A stretch of DNA of 64,000 nt from Ophiura sarsii. Lineage: Eukaryota; Echinodermata; Ophiuroidea; Amphilepidida; Ophiuridae. The notes beneath the pieces were generated by a model. It did not search any database. It had not been told where the DNA came from and was given only the letters and a program-made list of their open reading frames with translations. The position numbers and the translations under genes were made by a program. Positions 43,761 to 55,539 of the stretch are shown here, one piece after another (within the stretch, counting starts at the first letter, position 1; the number at the start of each line of letters is the position of its first letter). The DNA lies in assembly GCA_035610835.1 (NCBI GenBank), contig CM069447.1, forward strand, positions 43,745,893 through 43,809,892. Direction: 5' to 3'.

Positions 43761-44404
43761 ATTATCGTGTGTGAAAATGCATGTATTTAACAAAATATGT
43801 CAAAAGACACAGGAATTTATTTGCCTACTTTAGGATGAAATAACCCTGGAGTTTTGATACCTGCAATTATGTGTTAAATCAATATGATGAAATGCAGATC
43901 TAGTAATTCGTGCCCATCGTCATTGTCACTAGAAAATGTACAGAAACTTGACCATCGCCCTCTATTGGTTGTGTATTATTGACAGGCAAAGTATCATATA
44001 CGGTGGAAATAAAAACAACTTAAAAGGAGTCAACGCATAAATGGTTGGACCTCTACCAAGATAAGATACTTGGACAAGACAAGACCTATTATTGGTCAGT
44101 GTAAGGGATATTTGTACCGTTACTATTATGCTACTGAGCTAATTTGCATTATACTTGGCCTTATATTTTAATTTCAATTGTCATTAATTAATTTATCATT
44201 AAAAGTTAAATATATTTCAGTCAAAGATATGTTTGTTACGATGAAAATCAACTAGATACACTCTAAATTGTTCTTTTAGCATCACAAATAAATGTGCACC
44301 ATTACAGCATATTTCTTAAATCACAAACCTGCCATTTCTTATGACAAGTTTTTAATTTGTCAAATAAGACCACATTTTTGACAAATTAATATTCTCTGTC
44401 CATG
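43761..44404. other. spacer between duplication units, no gene seen
   Basis: AT-rich, no feature recognised. The matching right-hand flank of unit 2 is different. Confidence 0.45.
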
Positions 44405-44677
44405 TTGTCGTCTGCGCGGCCAAAAAAGACCTGAAAATACGTGCCACTACCTGCGATTTAGTAGCTCGATGCGACCTATGGCGACCAAAGGTCGCACCGA
44501 AATACTCCGAGTTAACGAGTATTAGGTGCAGCGACTAGCGACCGGCTAGTATGATTCTAGCATAAGGCATCGGACATGTTCGATGATCGATACCCTCAGG
44601 AGTCGCTTTTCTGCAGAACCAAATTATTACAAATTGAACTATTTGGGAGTGTCCCTTGTCTCTAGAATAATCATGAT

Positions 44678-44878
44678 ATGCACTTTGTAGCTCCTTGTCC
44701 GATAATGCAAAAGCAAAACTCCCTATTTAGGAATAGGATGACTCTGAAAAGAGCCTCTAAAGGTGAAAGCATCATCACATGGACTGTAACCTTACCAGAT
44801 GAAATCAGAATAAGTGATTGTGAAAATAGCCATTCAAAGGAATTACCCTTATCATCTAAAAAGGGAGAGTGGCTCTGA
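44678..44878 (+). other. small open frame, unit-2 copy of 35198-35392
   Basis: 66 codons, same reading frame with a 6-bp insertion and few substitutions relative to unit 1. No family recognised. Confidence 0.2.
44740..44755 (-). promoter_or_regulatory. histone-type 3' stem-loop (one G-U pair), unit 2
   Basis: Minus strand GGCTCTTTTCAGAGTC, same as 35260-35275. Flanking bases have diverged (ATCC here, ACCC there) while the hairpin has not. Confidence 0.55.
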
Positions 44879-44886
44879 AAAGAGCC
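44871..44886 (-). promoter_or_regulatory. histone-type 3' stem-loop, perfect consensus, unit 2
   Basis: Minus strand AAAC-GGCTCTTTTCAGAGCC-AC, unchanged from unit 1 although the next bases differ. Confidence 0.6.
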
Positions 44887-45351
44887 GTTTAGAGTTTCTG
44901 TCTTCCATACAGATACTGCGTGGTGTCCCTAAATATGTGGATAAGTAAAATAAGAATAAGTAAAATGCTCTCGTCATCTTTTCATGCAGTATCCAACCAT
45001 GATGGATGTTCTATAATCGGTGTCAATTTGCAGTGAAAAACAACAGAGCACAGGCCTCAAAAGAGTGATGTTGAATGTTTGCGATTAGTCAGATAATATT
45101 CATTTATTCGGTGAAAGTAAATCAGATAAATAAGACAATTACCCGCTAATGAAAAGCTCGCGCCCTTTTTTGATCACCGGAAGTCGCACACTGCAATGAA
45201 AATACATTAATTCACATGTACATAATGCGTGTATCTAGTCCAGTTTTTGTAAAATCTTATCTAAAACAAGCTGTTGTCAATTTTTCAACACTGATGTTGG
45301 AGTGACTAGACGACCCTGTGCTAATAGCGTACTTTCTGATATTGGCATTAC

Positions 45352-45642
45352 GTGATCCAGATCAGAAAGATTGAGCTATCACTCGTCTCTCTTCATGATG
45401 GCGCGCTACATCCTCATCATATATCATACCTGTCAGTTTCATTGAGCGGGGACACTATGCGGTTTCTAGCGTCAGCGCCGAAAGCCGAGTTTTACTGCAA
45501 TTTAGTCCCACAATGCAATGAGCGTGGCGTAGCATACAACAAATCTGATGAATCAATCTTTGGCCAATTGATTACCATTGTAATGCAATATGCTCTTTGC
45601 ATTGTGGGGTTGAATTTCGGTATTGATATGGCATCGGATTAG
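45352..45642 (+). other. open frame shared with unit 1 (35871-36120)
   Basis: 96 codons. It shows the uninterrupted sequence at the point where unit 1 took a LINE insertion. No known family. Confidence 0.2.
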
Positions 45643-46142
45643 AGAATAATTACTGCGTAACAACTGTTTTCGTGAATTTGTTTTAAAATCAGAGGTTTTT
45701 GTTCTGGTCTGAGGAATTGTCCCGAGGGGCGCATTAGTCATTATTCTCATTCATTACTGAAAAAGATGCATATTTTATCCAAATCGTTGATTTGTACCGA
45801 TATAATCTTGCTAATAATTAATTAGTGTTCTGTTTATTTTGTCAACCCCTTCTTAGTTATTGAAACAGTCCAAGTCGGGTCATCCCCTCATTAACATTTT
45901 TATCATTCAACCAATCAGAATTAAGCTTTAATCGTGTTTCCTCATAATTCATTGAATATTCAGTTTAGGGGCGTGAGGCGTTAATTTGATTGGTCGGTCA
46001 GTGAGCAAAACAATGGAACACTTTGGCGCAGTACTTTCGGGCAATTATTAGTAACCCGCGCTCGGCGTGCGCGTTCTCATCTAACGATTAATTTGATTGG
46101 AACGCACTTGATACGCAGCTATCGCGATTATTCATGAAGTAA
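45636..46142. mobile_element. unit-2-specific insertion, probable MITE
   Basis: Absent from unit 1 (GGCATAGGAATGTC). Ends carry imperfect inverted motifs (GAATAAT...GCGTAAC left, GAATAATCGC...GCGTATC right, inward). The interior has repeated TTTGATTGG / CCAATCA motifs. No coding. Confidence 0.45.
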
Positions 46143-46862
46143 TGAATTGTCATCAACACACTGTAACAAATTGCACTACATGTAGCATAATGTTTTTCAG
46201 CTATAACAGTTAAACATTAATGGATAAATATTTGTCATTATACTCGTAAAAAGTTACATTTGGAAACCATTAGGTCATTTGAAATGAATTTATTTAAATA
46301 AAAACAACTCATAGTATACAAACATGTTTTTGTTATGTCTATAACATAACACAACACAATTCGAAGTAAGTAGGGGTTGGTGACGAAGTAACAAAAAACA
46401 CTGTGCCCGACAGCTCAGCATTGTAAATTTCAAAATAATATTCTCAAAATATTTTTGAACATTTTTGATTGTTTTTTGATTTTTGATCCCAAACTTTTCA
46501 ACGTATTTAAATAAGTTTCCATTCTTCTTCAAAATGTGTTATTTTAAAATAGACGGTATTGCAATTTTAAGACGACCGACCGATACATTCACACCTGTAG
46601 AAGAATGTTGCCGGCCGTCACCTTAGACCCTCAAAAAGAAGGTCTGTCTCACATACATTTTGGAAAATAGTTACGATTTTAAAATAAATTATAGAAAAAA
46701 TAGTTATGCTAACTGCAACAAATATTTTAATTGTGTTTTTGGCCCTCTTTTTTTGCTTTTTGCCCTTTCGGAGCCCCCAAAATCGGACTATGCGGCAAAA
46801 GTGACTCCTACTTAAATGCGCGCGGGGTATGTGAGGCAGATTTTCACTTCTTTTTTGCCTTA

Positions 46863-47322
46863 GGGAGCAGTTCCATTTGTACGCGATAAAAATTGCGAGA
46901 ATGTTCCGGGCCCCGATGAGTTTTTTATCGCGAACAGTTGCGCGAACAGTTGCGCGAACAGTTGCGAGAAGCAAAGGATTACGTATTACCGCTTGTTTAA
47001 ATATAACAAAAGATAAGTGGTCGGTATGTAAATAGAGCTTCGGGCTATTTATTCTAGTTGTAAGGTACAAATTCAGCATTTCATGTTTTTAGAGATAATG
47101 TTATTGATTATGGATGTTTAACGTAAATTGTATTATCCTCGTGTATTTGCTAAACAATGTCCCGCTCTATTTGCTAAACATACCACAGGGTATGGCAGAG
47201 GCCTCGTATCGGGGCCTGATGACTATTTTATCGCGAATCAACTTGAAAAACATCGGGTCCAAAACATATCAGGCCCCGATACAGTCGCGATAAATTTATC
47301 GCGTATAAATGGAACTGCTCCC
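46863..47322. mobile_element. Harbinger-like MITE, TTA duplication, unit 2 only
   Basis: Inverted ends GGGAGCAGTTCCATTT(G/A)TACGCGATAAA. TTA at 46860-46862 and 47323-47325, while unit 1 has one TTA (GCCTTAGCATATAG). The interior has three tandem copies of GCGCGAACAGTT (about 46930-46966) and an inner inverted GGGCCCCGAT/ATCGGGGCC-type pair. 460 bp, no transposase. Confidence 0.9.
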
Positions 47323-47461
47323 TTAGCAGATAGAGTAGCTAAATCGTAATGACTTTCACCTCGTTGATTGTCGAATAAAACACCAATTCGCTCTTTGTGC
47401 GGAACCGCCATTTTGTTTTACTGCATGACAAGTCCTCTTGTGCAGAGAGAATCGAACTATA

Positions 47462-47788
47462 GATGAGGTGACATTTGTTGACATTTAGGACGCCCTCTGT
47501 TGGTTTGAGACAAAACACACCGGGCAAGAGTTCCTATAGTTTACATAGGCCAGATCAGGTTTTCTAACTGTGGTGTTACAGCAAATTGTTATCAAAACTG
47601 TCTTTAAACTTGTTTAGGAATGCTATAAGCTATCGCATTTCACAAAAAAACTAAAACTAAATGAGTTTAACAATTCATTAGAAAGAAATTTCATGTTGTC
47701 TTCATTAACTTTACTGTATATTCTGCCTGGAGGGAAACAACAGAGGGTGTCCCATTTGTAAATACATGACATCATAGGTCACCTCATC
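47462..47788. mobile_element. TATA-flanked MITE, unit 2 only
   Basis: Inverted ends GATGAGGTGAC / GTCACCTCATC. TATA at 47458-47461 and 47789-47792. The unit-1 empty site is AACTATAGTTCCC. 327 bp, non-coding. Confidence 0.85.
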
Positions 47789-48002
47789 TATAGTTCCCTT
47801 AAATGTGATATCAGTTCGATGCTCACTTGCAAATGGCGGACAGTGCAAAGCGCGAATTTTTTCCGTAGTTAACTACGGAACAAATTCGCATCCCGTTCTG
47901 TCGATGTTTTGCACGACATATAGGGACTGCCTTCAACGCATTGTGATCACTCGATCTTTATTTAATTCGCAAAATGTCCCAATTTGTTTGTAAAAACAAC
48001 AA

Positions 48003-48375
48003 CGGAGGGCGAGGTGGCGCAGTCGGTTAGAGCATCGTAATACTGCTGCGCACCGTTGTTCTGTTGGTGGATCGTTTGAGCGTGTGTTCAATACAATACA
48101 CCAACTCACAGCCTCGTCCCATGCCTCCTTCAGACCGTGCAGACTGAAGTTGGCATGTACATAGGCGCACCGTGGTTCGGAAGTCACGTACTAAATGTTG
48201 GTCCCGTGTATCGGAAGAGCTATCCCGAGCACGTTAAAAGGTCACAGACTCCTTCGTAAAAAATAGGGGATCATCCCGGTCTGTGTCTGTGTAGCATATT
48301 CCTAGGTTACAGGAACTCAATTAGATATTGCTTAGGCAACGTTATTGAGTATTTAAATAGATGTAGATAGAAGAA
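48003..48375 (+). mobile_element. tRNA-derived SINE, unit 2 only
   Basis: Head GGAGGGCGAGGTGGCGCAGT with TGGCGCAGTCGGTTAGAGC as a strong A box, then a tRNA-unrelated body ending in AT-rich sequence. Inserted in AACAAC/AACAGC, which is continuous in unit 1 (38475). The short AACA repeat at both edges is the likely target duplication. Confidence 0.75.
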
Positions 48376-48690
48376 CAGCAACAAAATCTCGACCCTAGTC
48401 CGTTAATCCGTAGAAAAGAGGGTTTTTTCGTCGCCTTAACGCAATACCGTACACAAATAATAGCTCCTACATAAACATTTTATTAAATTATAAATTTGAA
48501 AAAAAATCTTATCTTTAATCTGAGATATTACACGTGAAGATCAACTGAATATTAAACATGATAAAGAGAGCTGTGTGTCCAAAACCAAAACAAAGTCCGT
48601 GTTTCATTTTAACATTTGGTTCTTCTACACGCAGTCTCGGTGTACCAATAGACATAGTATAGTATTGATTAACTGAGTGATAGCACAAAT

Positions 48691-48953
48691 CAGCCCTTTT
48701 ATGGCAAAAGAATGTATCTTATATGTAGTTTTCTAACAGTATACTTCCTTTTAACATGATCAAAGTTAGCTTTTTTCTCCATAAAACATGCAGTGGTAAA
48801 AGGCAGTATATTACTTTTATTACTTTTATTGTCTTTACAAGTTTCAATCTTTTCCTAAGTGAGGATTATTGAACCAAGCTAACACAATGTTAAAAGGAAG
48901 TATATCATTAGGAAAGTACATATAAGATACATTCTTTTGCCATAAAAGGGCTG
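48691..48953. mobile_element. inverted-repeat MITE downstream of receptor (unit 2)
   Basis: Copy of 38787-39043 with the same CAGCCCTTTTATGGCAAAAG ends. It differs by small indels in the loop. Confidence 0.8.
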
Positions 48954-49229
48954 AAATTCACCGGTCGATACATGTAGTAAGTAAGATGTGGATTGGGGAT
49001 GCCTCAATTGATCAATGCAGCCCATACCCTGTCACACTATCCTGCGTGTTCAAAACCCAAGTGCGAAAACGAAAGTTGTACTTTGTCTCATTCTTTCGGT
49101 ATCGCGTTCTTCATTTGTTAACCGATCTTCACGTCGTGTACAACATCTCAAATTAAAGAGAAGTGTAACCATAGTTTTGTAATTTGATAGTTTTAAAGAA
49201 CTATAATCATTTCTAGAGTTATAAGCGTA

Positions 49230-49235
49230 TTTATT
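49230..49235 (-). terminator. candidate poly(A) signal, unit 2 receptor
   Basis: AATAAA on the minus strand about 95 bases after the stop, conserved with unit 1. Confidence 0.5.
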
Positions 49236-49328
49236 TCCTGAAAAGTAACATTTTGGAGGACTGTATACGGTGTTTGTTCAATGTTAATCCAATCTTTGTA
49301 CATGTACGCGACTATCTCTTAGTCATAG

Positions 49329-50897
49329 TCACTTCGAGTTACACAGTCCTCTCTGTCTCAAAGCGCGTAGCGTATCCGACGGCTCCGGTATCTCGTGCCA
49401 CTGACATCGTACGATATAACTGAATATCTTTTTGAAATTCGGATGTTTGGTGGCGTATATTAATGGATTTATGCAAGAATTGAAGAACACACCGACGGAA
49501 GCGTACGGAAGCAACCGTGCGCCTACGTCGGTGTCTATCTGCACACAGAACACGAACGGCGTTAGGCAAATTATATAAGCCACTACGACATAAAACATGT
49601 TTTTGGTAATAGCCAATTGTCGTCTGCTGATATGGTTTAAAGGGATCACCTCTTTAATGGTATTTCGGAAACGTTTTGATAGTGATAAGCCATTCCTGTT
49701 TCTATTCATTGGAGCTGCATCTTCCTCGGTACCACGTGTTGCCGGCACCTTTTTCAAAGGTAATGAACCACCGCGGTAAATCTTGGCTTTAGTCGGACCG
49801 AAGTTCAATGAAAGTGGGCGTGCTTCACGATCCTCGAGGATTCGCGAGGGTACAGCTGAAAGAGACGTAGACCTAGGTATTGGTCCATTTTCATGGTGGT
49901 TGGTGGAAGCCGTGGTGGTCGAGGAAGGAATGTCGAAAGTCTTGGTTGATGTTGGAGATTTGGTAAATAGTTTAGGTGATGTCGGAGATAGAGTGACACT
50001 CTCGGGAGATGTTGGCGATTTAGTGACAAACCTTGGTGATGTTGGCGATTTAGAGACAAACCTTGGTGATGTTGGCGATTGAGTGAAACTCCCGGGTGAT
50101 ATTGGACATATACTAATGCTCTTTGGTGTCGTAGGAGATGGGGAAGGCTGTGCTGGAGGAATATTTGTTACAGAGTCTTCCGTTGGAGACATTGGGCCGG
50201 TCAACTTCACAGCCTTGTTCCTGACATGGATAAAGATCCAAATATAAACTACTAAGATGGTGAGAAGAGGGAATGGATAGATTAATATAGTAATTAGCAA
50301 GTCGTATTGATCAGAATAGGGATTTGCAGAAACACTGCTGCAAGAGTGAAAACGCTCGTTGTATCCTAGAGCGCCGAAGCCTGCCAGAGGGGGTACAGCA
50401 CTTAAAATGAACGGCCATATCCAGAGAAACGCGATCCAAACACATAGAACCTTAGTGCAAAATATTTTCTGATAAACATGAACTGGTCTTGTGATTATGA
50501 CGAGTCTGTTGATTCCAATGGATGCTAGAGTCAATACACTACAGAAGGTCGGGACGTAGAGTGCTACCGCGGCTGCGCTGCAGATCCAGTCTGCAATTGG
50601 CCAACCTTCAAAGCTCAGCAGCGCCACAACATTCCACGGAATTGCGAGGCAGGTCAAAAGGTCAGCAACGCTGAGAGTAACTACAAATACGTTGGTTGGT
50701 GATCGCAGTTTTTTAGACAATCCAACTGATAGCAGAATTATTGCATTACCAAAGATCCCGGTGAACGACACGAATAGGCAGATCACGGCTAAGAGAATCC
50801 GTTGCCACTTGTCGTCCAAATCAGCAGAATATGGATCCGTAGTAGTCGCCGGAGAAGACATATTTGAAATAGATACATTAGTGAAACTATCCATCAT
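49329..50897 (-). CDS. rhodopsin-class GPCR, duplication unit 2
   Basis: 522 residues from MMDSFTNVSI; no in-frame ATG exists upstream. N-terminus about 32 residues with two N-x-S glycosylation sites in a 12-residue stretch absent from unit 1. TM1 33-57, Cys106, NRL 130-132, ECL2 Cys186, TM5 200-224, ICL3 225-430 with five to six SPTSP decamers (about 268-320), TM6 433-454, NPLIY 477-481, tail LRALRQRGLCNSK. Nearly identical to the 39.4-kb receptor in the membrane core; differences concentrate in the N-terminus and ICL3. Single exon, no disruptions. Role: cell-surface signalling receptor, ligand unknown. Confidence 0.9.
   Translation of the reverse strand: MMDSFTNVSISNMSSPATTTDPYSADLDDKWQRILLAVICLFVSFTGIFGNAIILLSVGLSKKLRSPTNVFVVTLSVADLLTCLAIPWNVVALLSFEGWPIADWICSAAAVALYVPTFCSVLTLASIGINRLVIITRPVHVYQKIFCTKVLCVWIAFLWIWPFILSAVPPLAGFGALGYNERFHSCSSVSANPYSDQYDLLITILIYPFPLLTILVVYIWIFIHVRNKAVKLTGPMSPTEDSVTNIPPAQPSPSPTTPKSISICPISPGSFTQSPTSPRFVSKSPTSPRFVTKSPTSPESVTLSPTSPKLFTKSPTSTKTFDIPSSTTTASTNHHENGPIPRSTSLSAVPSRILEDREARPLSLNFGPTKAKIYRGGSLPLKKVPATRGTEEDAAPMNRNRNGLSLSKRFRNTIKEVIPLNHISRRQLAITKNMFYVVVAYIICLTPFVFCVQIDTDVGARLLPYASVGVFFNSCINPLIYATKHPNFKKIFSYIVRCQWHEIPEPSDTLRALRQRGLCNSK
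49925..50100 (-). repeat. 30-bp coding minisatellite in ICL3 (unit 2)
   Basis: Encodes repeated (S/K)SPTSPxx(V/F)(T/S) decamers, rich in S/T-P sites for proline-directed kinases. It has one unit more than unit 1. Confidence 0.8.
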
Positions 50898-50957
50898 AGT
50901 GCGGCACACACATGTACATATAACCGGTTGTAATTCTCTTTGTCCTTTGTTTCAGTT

Positions 50958-51640
50958 TATATCAACGATGTTCCGCTGGGTACTTTACAAGTCTGCGATA
51001 GATACTATTTCTGATCCATTTCTATCACTCAATAGCAATGTCTATTCATTAACATCGCGAACTGAAGAAGGATTAGCTTTAAATCAAACCCGTGTATTAA
51101 TAATACTGTGCAACACTTTATACCGCATTCAAAGTGACATCATAGGTTACTCATCCAAGTAGATAACGCTGCCTGCGAAGTCACTACTGTTCCGGCATAT
51201 GATAAAGTAACAAAAAGTTTAAGGTACATCTGTAGTTATTTCACCTGGTTAATTCAGATAATGTTCTTGGTTCTTACAACACTCGACACTCGTTGTGTTA
51301 AAATGGCGTGCTCCAGGTCAAAAGTGTGTATCACAGAAAATTCAAGGCTGTGTCGTTGTGGTCTTGCCTATCAAAAACAAGTGCTTTTGTTCTTGGGTAA
51401 TTGCTTGGTCCTTATGAAACTTGTTCACAGTCTGTGTGACAGAATGGTGTTTCGCTGGTTGAGTGGTGTAATATAAATGCTAAACTCTCTGACTGTAAAT
51501 TGAAGTATTAAATCTAAGTACATGCATACATGTAGTTCCTTCGTAGATATGACGCTAGTTACAAATTGACCTTGGTGACTTTCACGAATTCACACACTAT
51601 GGTTACGATACTTTTACACTACTAGTATCAATTTCAAATA
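50958..51640. other. unit-2-specific 0.68-kb segment upstream of receptor
   Basis: Unit 1 lacks this between TTCAGTTTATA and CACGGCTCACCTTGCG. No inverted ends or coding motif found, so it could be an insertion in unit 2 or a deletion in unit 1. Confidence 0.5.
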
Positions 51641-52030
51641 CACGGCTCACCTTGCGTACTCTCACGAAAAGATTTGTAGACGCCCATAAACACAGTCGTC
51701 AGAAATTCAGACGGGTTTTCCCCTTTTGTTTTACAAAGTCACTCGCGTAGGTTCAATATAATATAACTGGTTTGTTATGGTGGTTGCAGCATGCAGCATC
51801 CTTAAGAGAGGTCTTGAACTCAGTTGCTTTTCTTGTAAATGACGTCCCGGAAAAGACAGTTTATTCATTCGATTGTCCCTGGTTTATTATACGCGTAAAT
51901 AAACAAAGGATTGACAATGACTGAATAGGTTATGGTAGACTGAAATTCAACAATGCTTTAAGTGGATATACTCGACCACGGGATGGGGTGACCACTGTCA
52001 TATTATTGGGAGATATTTAATATACCATAA

Positions 52031-52534
52031 GGCTAATGAAATATGATTCCCAGTTTCCCGTTTCATATTTTTAAAAGAGTAAGGTGTCTATTTCATTATT
52101 CATTATTCATTATTTCACTCAATTTCATTATTGCATCTGAAAGGGGTGTTAACTACTAACTACCTATTGATTTGTATATATTACACCTTAATTAACACTT
52201 TAACACTTTGAAAAACAATTAAGGAAGCATTTGTAGATGTGTTATTGAAAATGTCAACAAATCTGTCTGAAATATTGCAACGTCAATTACATCTGAAATC
52301 TGAGTAGGTAATGCAAACAATTTCATTATCAACCATATACCATGACACCACTGCTATAAAAATCCCTTAAAATCAACAGGAAGATATGCCTGGTATTTTG
52401 AGCCACTAAAAGTTTTGATTTTTATTCAAGTTTGTCAGAAAATGTAATTTTGCACAAAATAATGAAAGTTTTGGTAAAACTGAAAAGTTGGGTCGGTAGG
52501 GAAACGGGAAACTGGAAATTACATTATACTAGCC
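52031..52534. mobile_element. MITE with TAA flanks, unit 2 only
   Basis: Inverted ends GGCTA(A/G)T...CCAGTTTCCCGTTT. TAA at 52028-52030 and 52535-52537. Unit 1 runs CCATATGTTTG without it. About 504 bp, includes a CATTATTCATTATTCATTATT tract. Confidence 0.7.
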
Positions 52535-52739
52535 TAATAATATGTTTGTGCAATATGTATTCTGTGCATCAAGCTTTTTACTTTTCCCATTTATACTTAT
52601 GTTTATATCACAGTTATCCCCGTTGTCTCTGTTCTTGCTCTTCTTATACAGTATCATGTTGTTATCGGTAGAGTATGTTTTAATATTGTATATCTAGGCC
52701 TATATTATATTGATCCTGTGCTTTATGCTTTTAATTTAT

Positions 52740-52822
52740 CTTTGTCAAGCGCCTTAATTAAGTTCTTTTTGATGTAATTGCGCTATATAAGAAGTAAATA
52801 TTAGTATTATTATTATTATTTA
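52740..52822 (+). repeat. LINE/SINE 3' tail with ATT microsatellite (unit 2)
   Basis: Orthologous to 41640-41720. Confidence 0.6.
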
Positions 52823-53746
52823 GCTGTTCAGACCTCCTTTCAGCCTCGCTCTGTCTTATTTGTGAAAATGTCACCGAAAGACCCCATTTAAAATCTAACC
52901 ATGTTAGTCCAAATCATTACTGTAAGGGAAAGGTTGACAAATTTGAATTATACAGTAGACCCATACTTTTTGGAAAATAGCGCAATTTTTTCTAAAATAC
53001 ATTCCATTGCATTGTCTTTGCGAATCTTGACACCTAAAGGGATTTTCTGGGTAATTAGGCAGGCTCTCCACTAATCACCCCTACCTTTTGTATCCGTATC
53101 CATTTCATATTTAAGTGACACCCCCGAAACTCAACTACTCACTTGCTTAAAGTAACAGTACTTATAAATATCAGGAAATGAACAGGGTTATCTGGAGTCA
53201 TTATTACCGATGCTTACAGCCGGCCATGACAATAGCAACTATGGGAAAGTAAGGATATAATATACACATTGATAAAAAAAAACCTACCAGGCAATATTAA
53301 TGATAACAACTCCAAAACTAATAGTATAGCTCTAAACAGTAAACTACGGTATCAATCAATTTATAAATCACCATTGTGTACATCCCTCTCTGTAATATCA
53401 GATTTTGCATTGCCCGCGAACGTGAATAATTGAAAGAAGCTATGTGTCAAAGACCAAGACAAAGTACGATTTCGATATTTGCACTTGTTTTTTCAACACC
53501 TAGCCTCGGTATATTTATTGGCAAAATATTGATCAGCTGATGCCGTTATCTTACCGGCTGTTAGTGCAATGTTGATCGGGACGTTTCCATTTCCTACACG
53601 CGCTCATATTGAAAATGAAAGCCATATTAATAAAAATGAGGTCGTACTTTGCTACGTTTTTTAAGCTTTAGCTTTCTTAATAACAAACCAACTTGATCTT
53701 CGCGAGCTACAACTTAATATTCAGAAAACAAGGTCTTCTAAAAAAC

Positions 53747-54806
53747 TGGGGGACGAGTGTTTAAGGTGGCAAAAGGATGAGAAGACTTGGAATGGATCTG
53801 TTGAATTTTGTGGAAGTTGGCAAGAGGATCACAAGTGTGTTGTTTCTGGAAGGAAATCACCGAGACGTTTGTGAGCTAGGCCTATATCATTATGGTGAAG
53901 TTATGAAAGAAAAAGAATTGAAAGAAAAATATCATTATTTATAATTTAATTTAAATTCCAATGTTTAGGCCTAATTACGAGAAAAACGTAATTTATGACA
54001 AATTTAAAAGTGCACAAAATAACTTGGATTTCCTGGGCGCGAACTTGGGACCGCCAGGATAATTTGTAGTCAATCGTTTTGTAAAGATAAATCACGAATA
54101 AGTTCATGAAGTTCATAACAACAGCCGAATAAAAAAAGAAAATCGTGATAATTCATATTCATTGAACAAAAAAAGTTAAAAAAAATAATAGATTAAAAAA
54201 AAGAGTCTCATTAATAAACAAACTAATGATATTGTAAATAATTAATATAATGGAACATCAAAAAGTACCAATATTATACAAAAAGATATGTGGTCCCCAG
54301 CAGAATTGAACTCGGGTTTCTTGCGCGACAGACGGAGAAAACAACTGCTACACCACCGTGGTGTCGTTACATATTCAGCAGAAGTCATAAGTTATAATAA
54401 TTTGAGACTGTCTGGTTTATCCACTCAATAAACTATTAAAATGTGATATTTAAACTACATGTCCATTAAAACACCATTTTATTTATTGTAATAGACACAT
54501 AAATTATAAAATATCATTAAAATACTAATTTTGCACTGAAAATCTGAATTTGGCGGCGATTGGCGATATTTTTAGCATTTTATACCAAAGTCTACTGCCG
54601 GCTGTATTAAAAAGCTCAAATTGCCTGAAACCACAGATAAGGTTCGTTTTTCTATCAATACTTCTTCCTTTATTAATAACACAATTTACATTATTTAGTA
54701 AATACAATAATTGTAACGTTTCACGTCACCACTAGCTAATTGAAACAATAATAATGACCCGTGACCTTTCATTTGAAAACTAAGGGGTCCGAGTTAACTC
54801 GTCCCC
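53747..54806. mobile_element. 1.06-kb inverted-end element, unit 2 only
   Basis: GGGGGACGAGT at the left and ACTCGTCCCCC at the right. It replaces the continuous CAGAAAATACATCAATAG of unit 1. The interior is AT-rich and includes a tRNA-derived repeat (54290-54365). No transposase. About 18 extra bases left of the TIR make the exact edge uncertain. Confidence 0.6.
54290..54365 (-). repeat. tRNA-derived SINE head (minus)
   Basis: On the minus strand: GGTGGTGTAGCAGTTGTTTT then CCCGAGTTCAATTC, a spaced A and B box. The stems do not form a complete tRNA. Confidence 0.5.
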
Positions 54807-54923
54807 CCCAAAAATACATCAATAGTCTTTAATTAATAGCTGAAGTTAGAGCTATAGAATTTGAAACATGAGCATAGCTGTGGCCTGGTAGTTTACTCTT
54901 TGTATGCACTGTATGTCTACCAA

Positions 54924-55539
54924 TACAGGGTGTATCAAAAGTCGTGTGAATAAATTCGACCTTGATTGATTTATGATGTGTATCATGCAAACGCTTATGA
55001 GCAGACGGCGACGACGGTGTTCAGAGTTATTAAATCTGGCATCTGATGCGGAAAAAATACATCAGGCAACACGCGTTACGCGGTTTTATACCGGAGGCCG
55101 AGATTAATCGAAGTATAATTCCAATTTTTGCGGTACAATTGTTACAATTTCCAACGCGGCCATTATGTTACCATAATTATACAAAACAGATTTCAGAAAC
55201 CTTTCCAAACTTTCAAAGTCTATCTCAAGATTTACTGAACCAATACTAGGCATATTTGTACTTATTTCAATGCATTTCACATGGTGATTCACAATATGGT
55301 AATAAAATTCAAAAATGTTGACATTTGAAACATTTTGTGGAATTTTGGAATGTCGTCTGCAGACGCTTGCCGCGTGGAAAATTCATTGGCTTTGTTGTAT
55401 GGTACACTCATTGCATTTTGGGACTGTATTTCGGTACATCACATGTACTGGAGTAGTGGACTTTGATGATTCGTTCAAGAGAGCTGAAATTCAATTTGGT
55501 TGGTTTGTCATAGATGTATGATTTGAGATGCACCCTGTA
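54924..55539. mobile_element. mariner-like MITE (unit 2), enlarged by insertion
   Basis: TACAGGGTGTATCAAAAG to GCACCCTGTA as in unit 1, but with about 400 bp extra (about 55035-55440) that itself contains a piggyBac-like MITE. Confidence 0.65.
55142..55384 (+). mobile_element. piggyBac-like MITE, copy 3
   Basis: Shares ATTTCAGAAACCTTTCC, TTTACTGAACCAATACTAGG and GGAATGTCGTCTGCAGACGC with the other copies, ending GCCGCGTGGAAA. The terminal TTAA is eroded on both sides. Confidence 0.7.
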
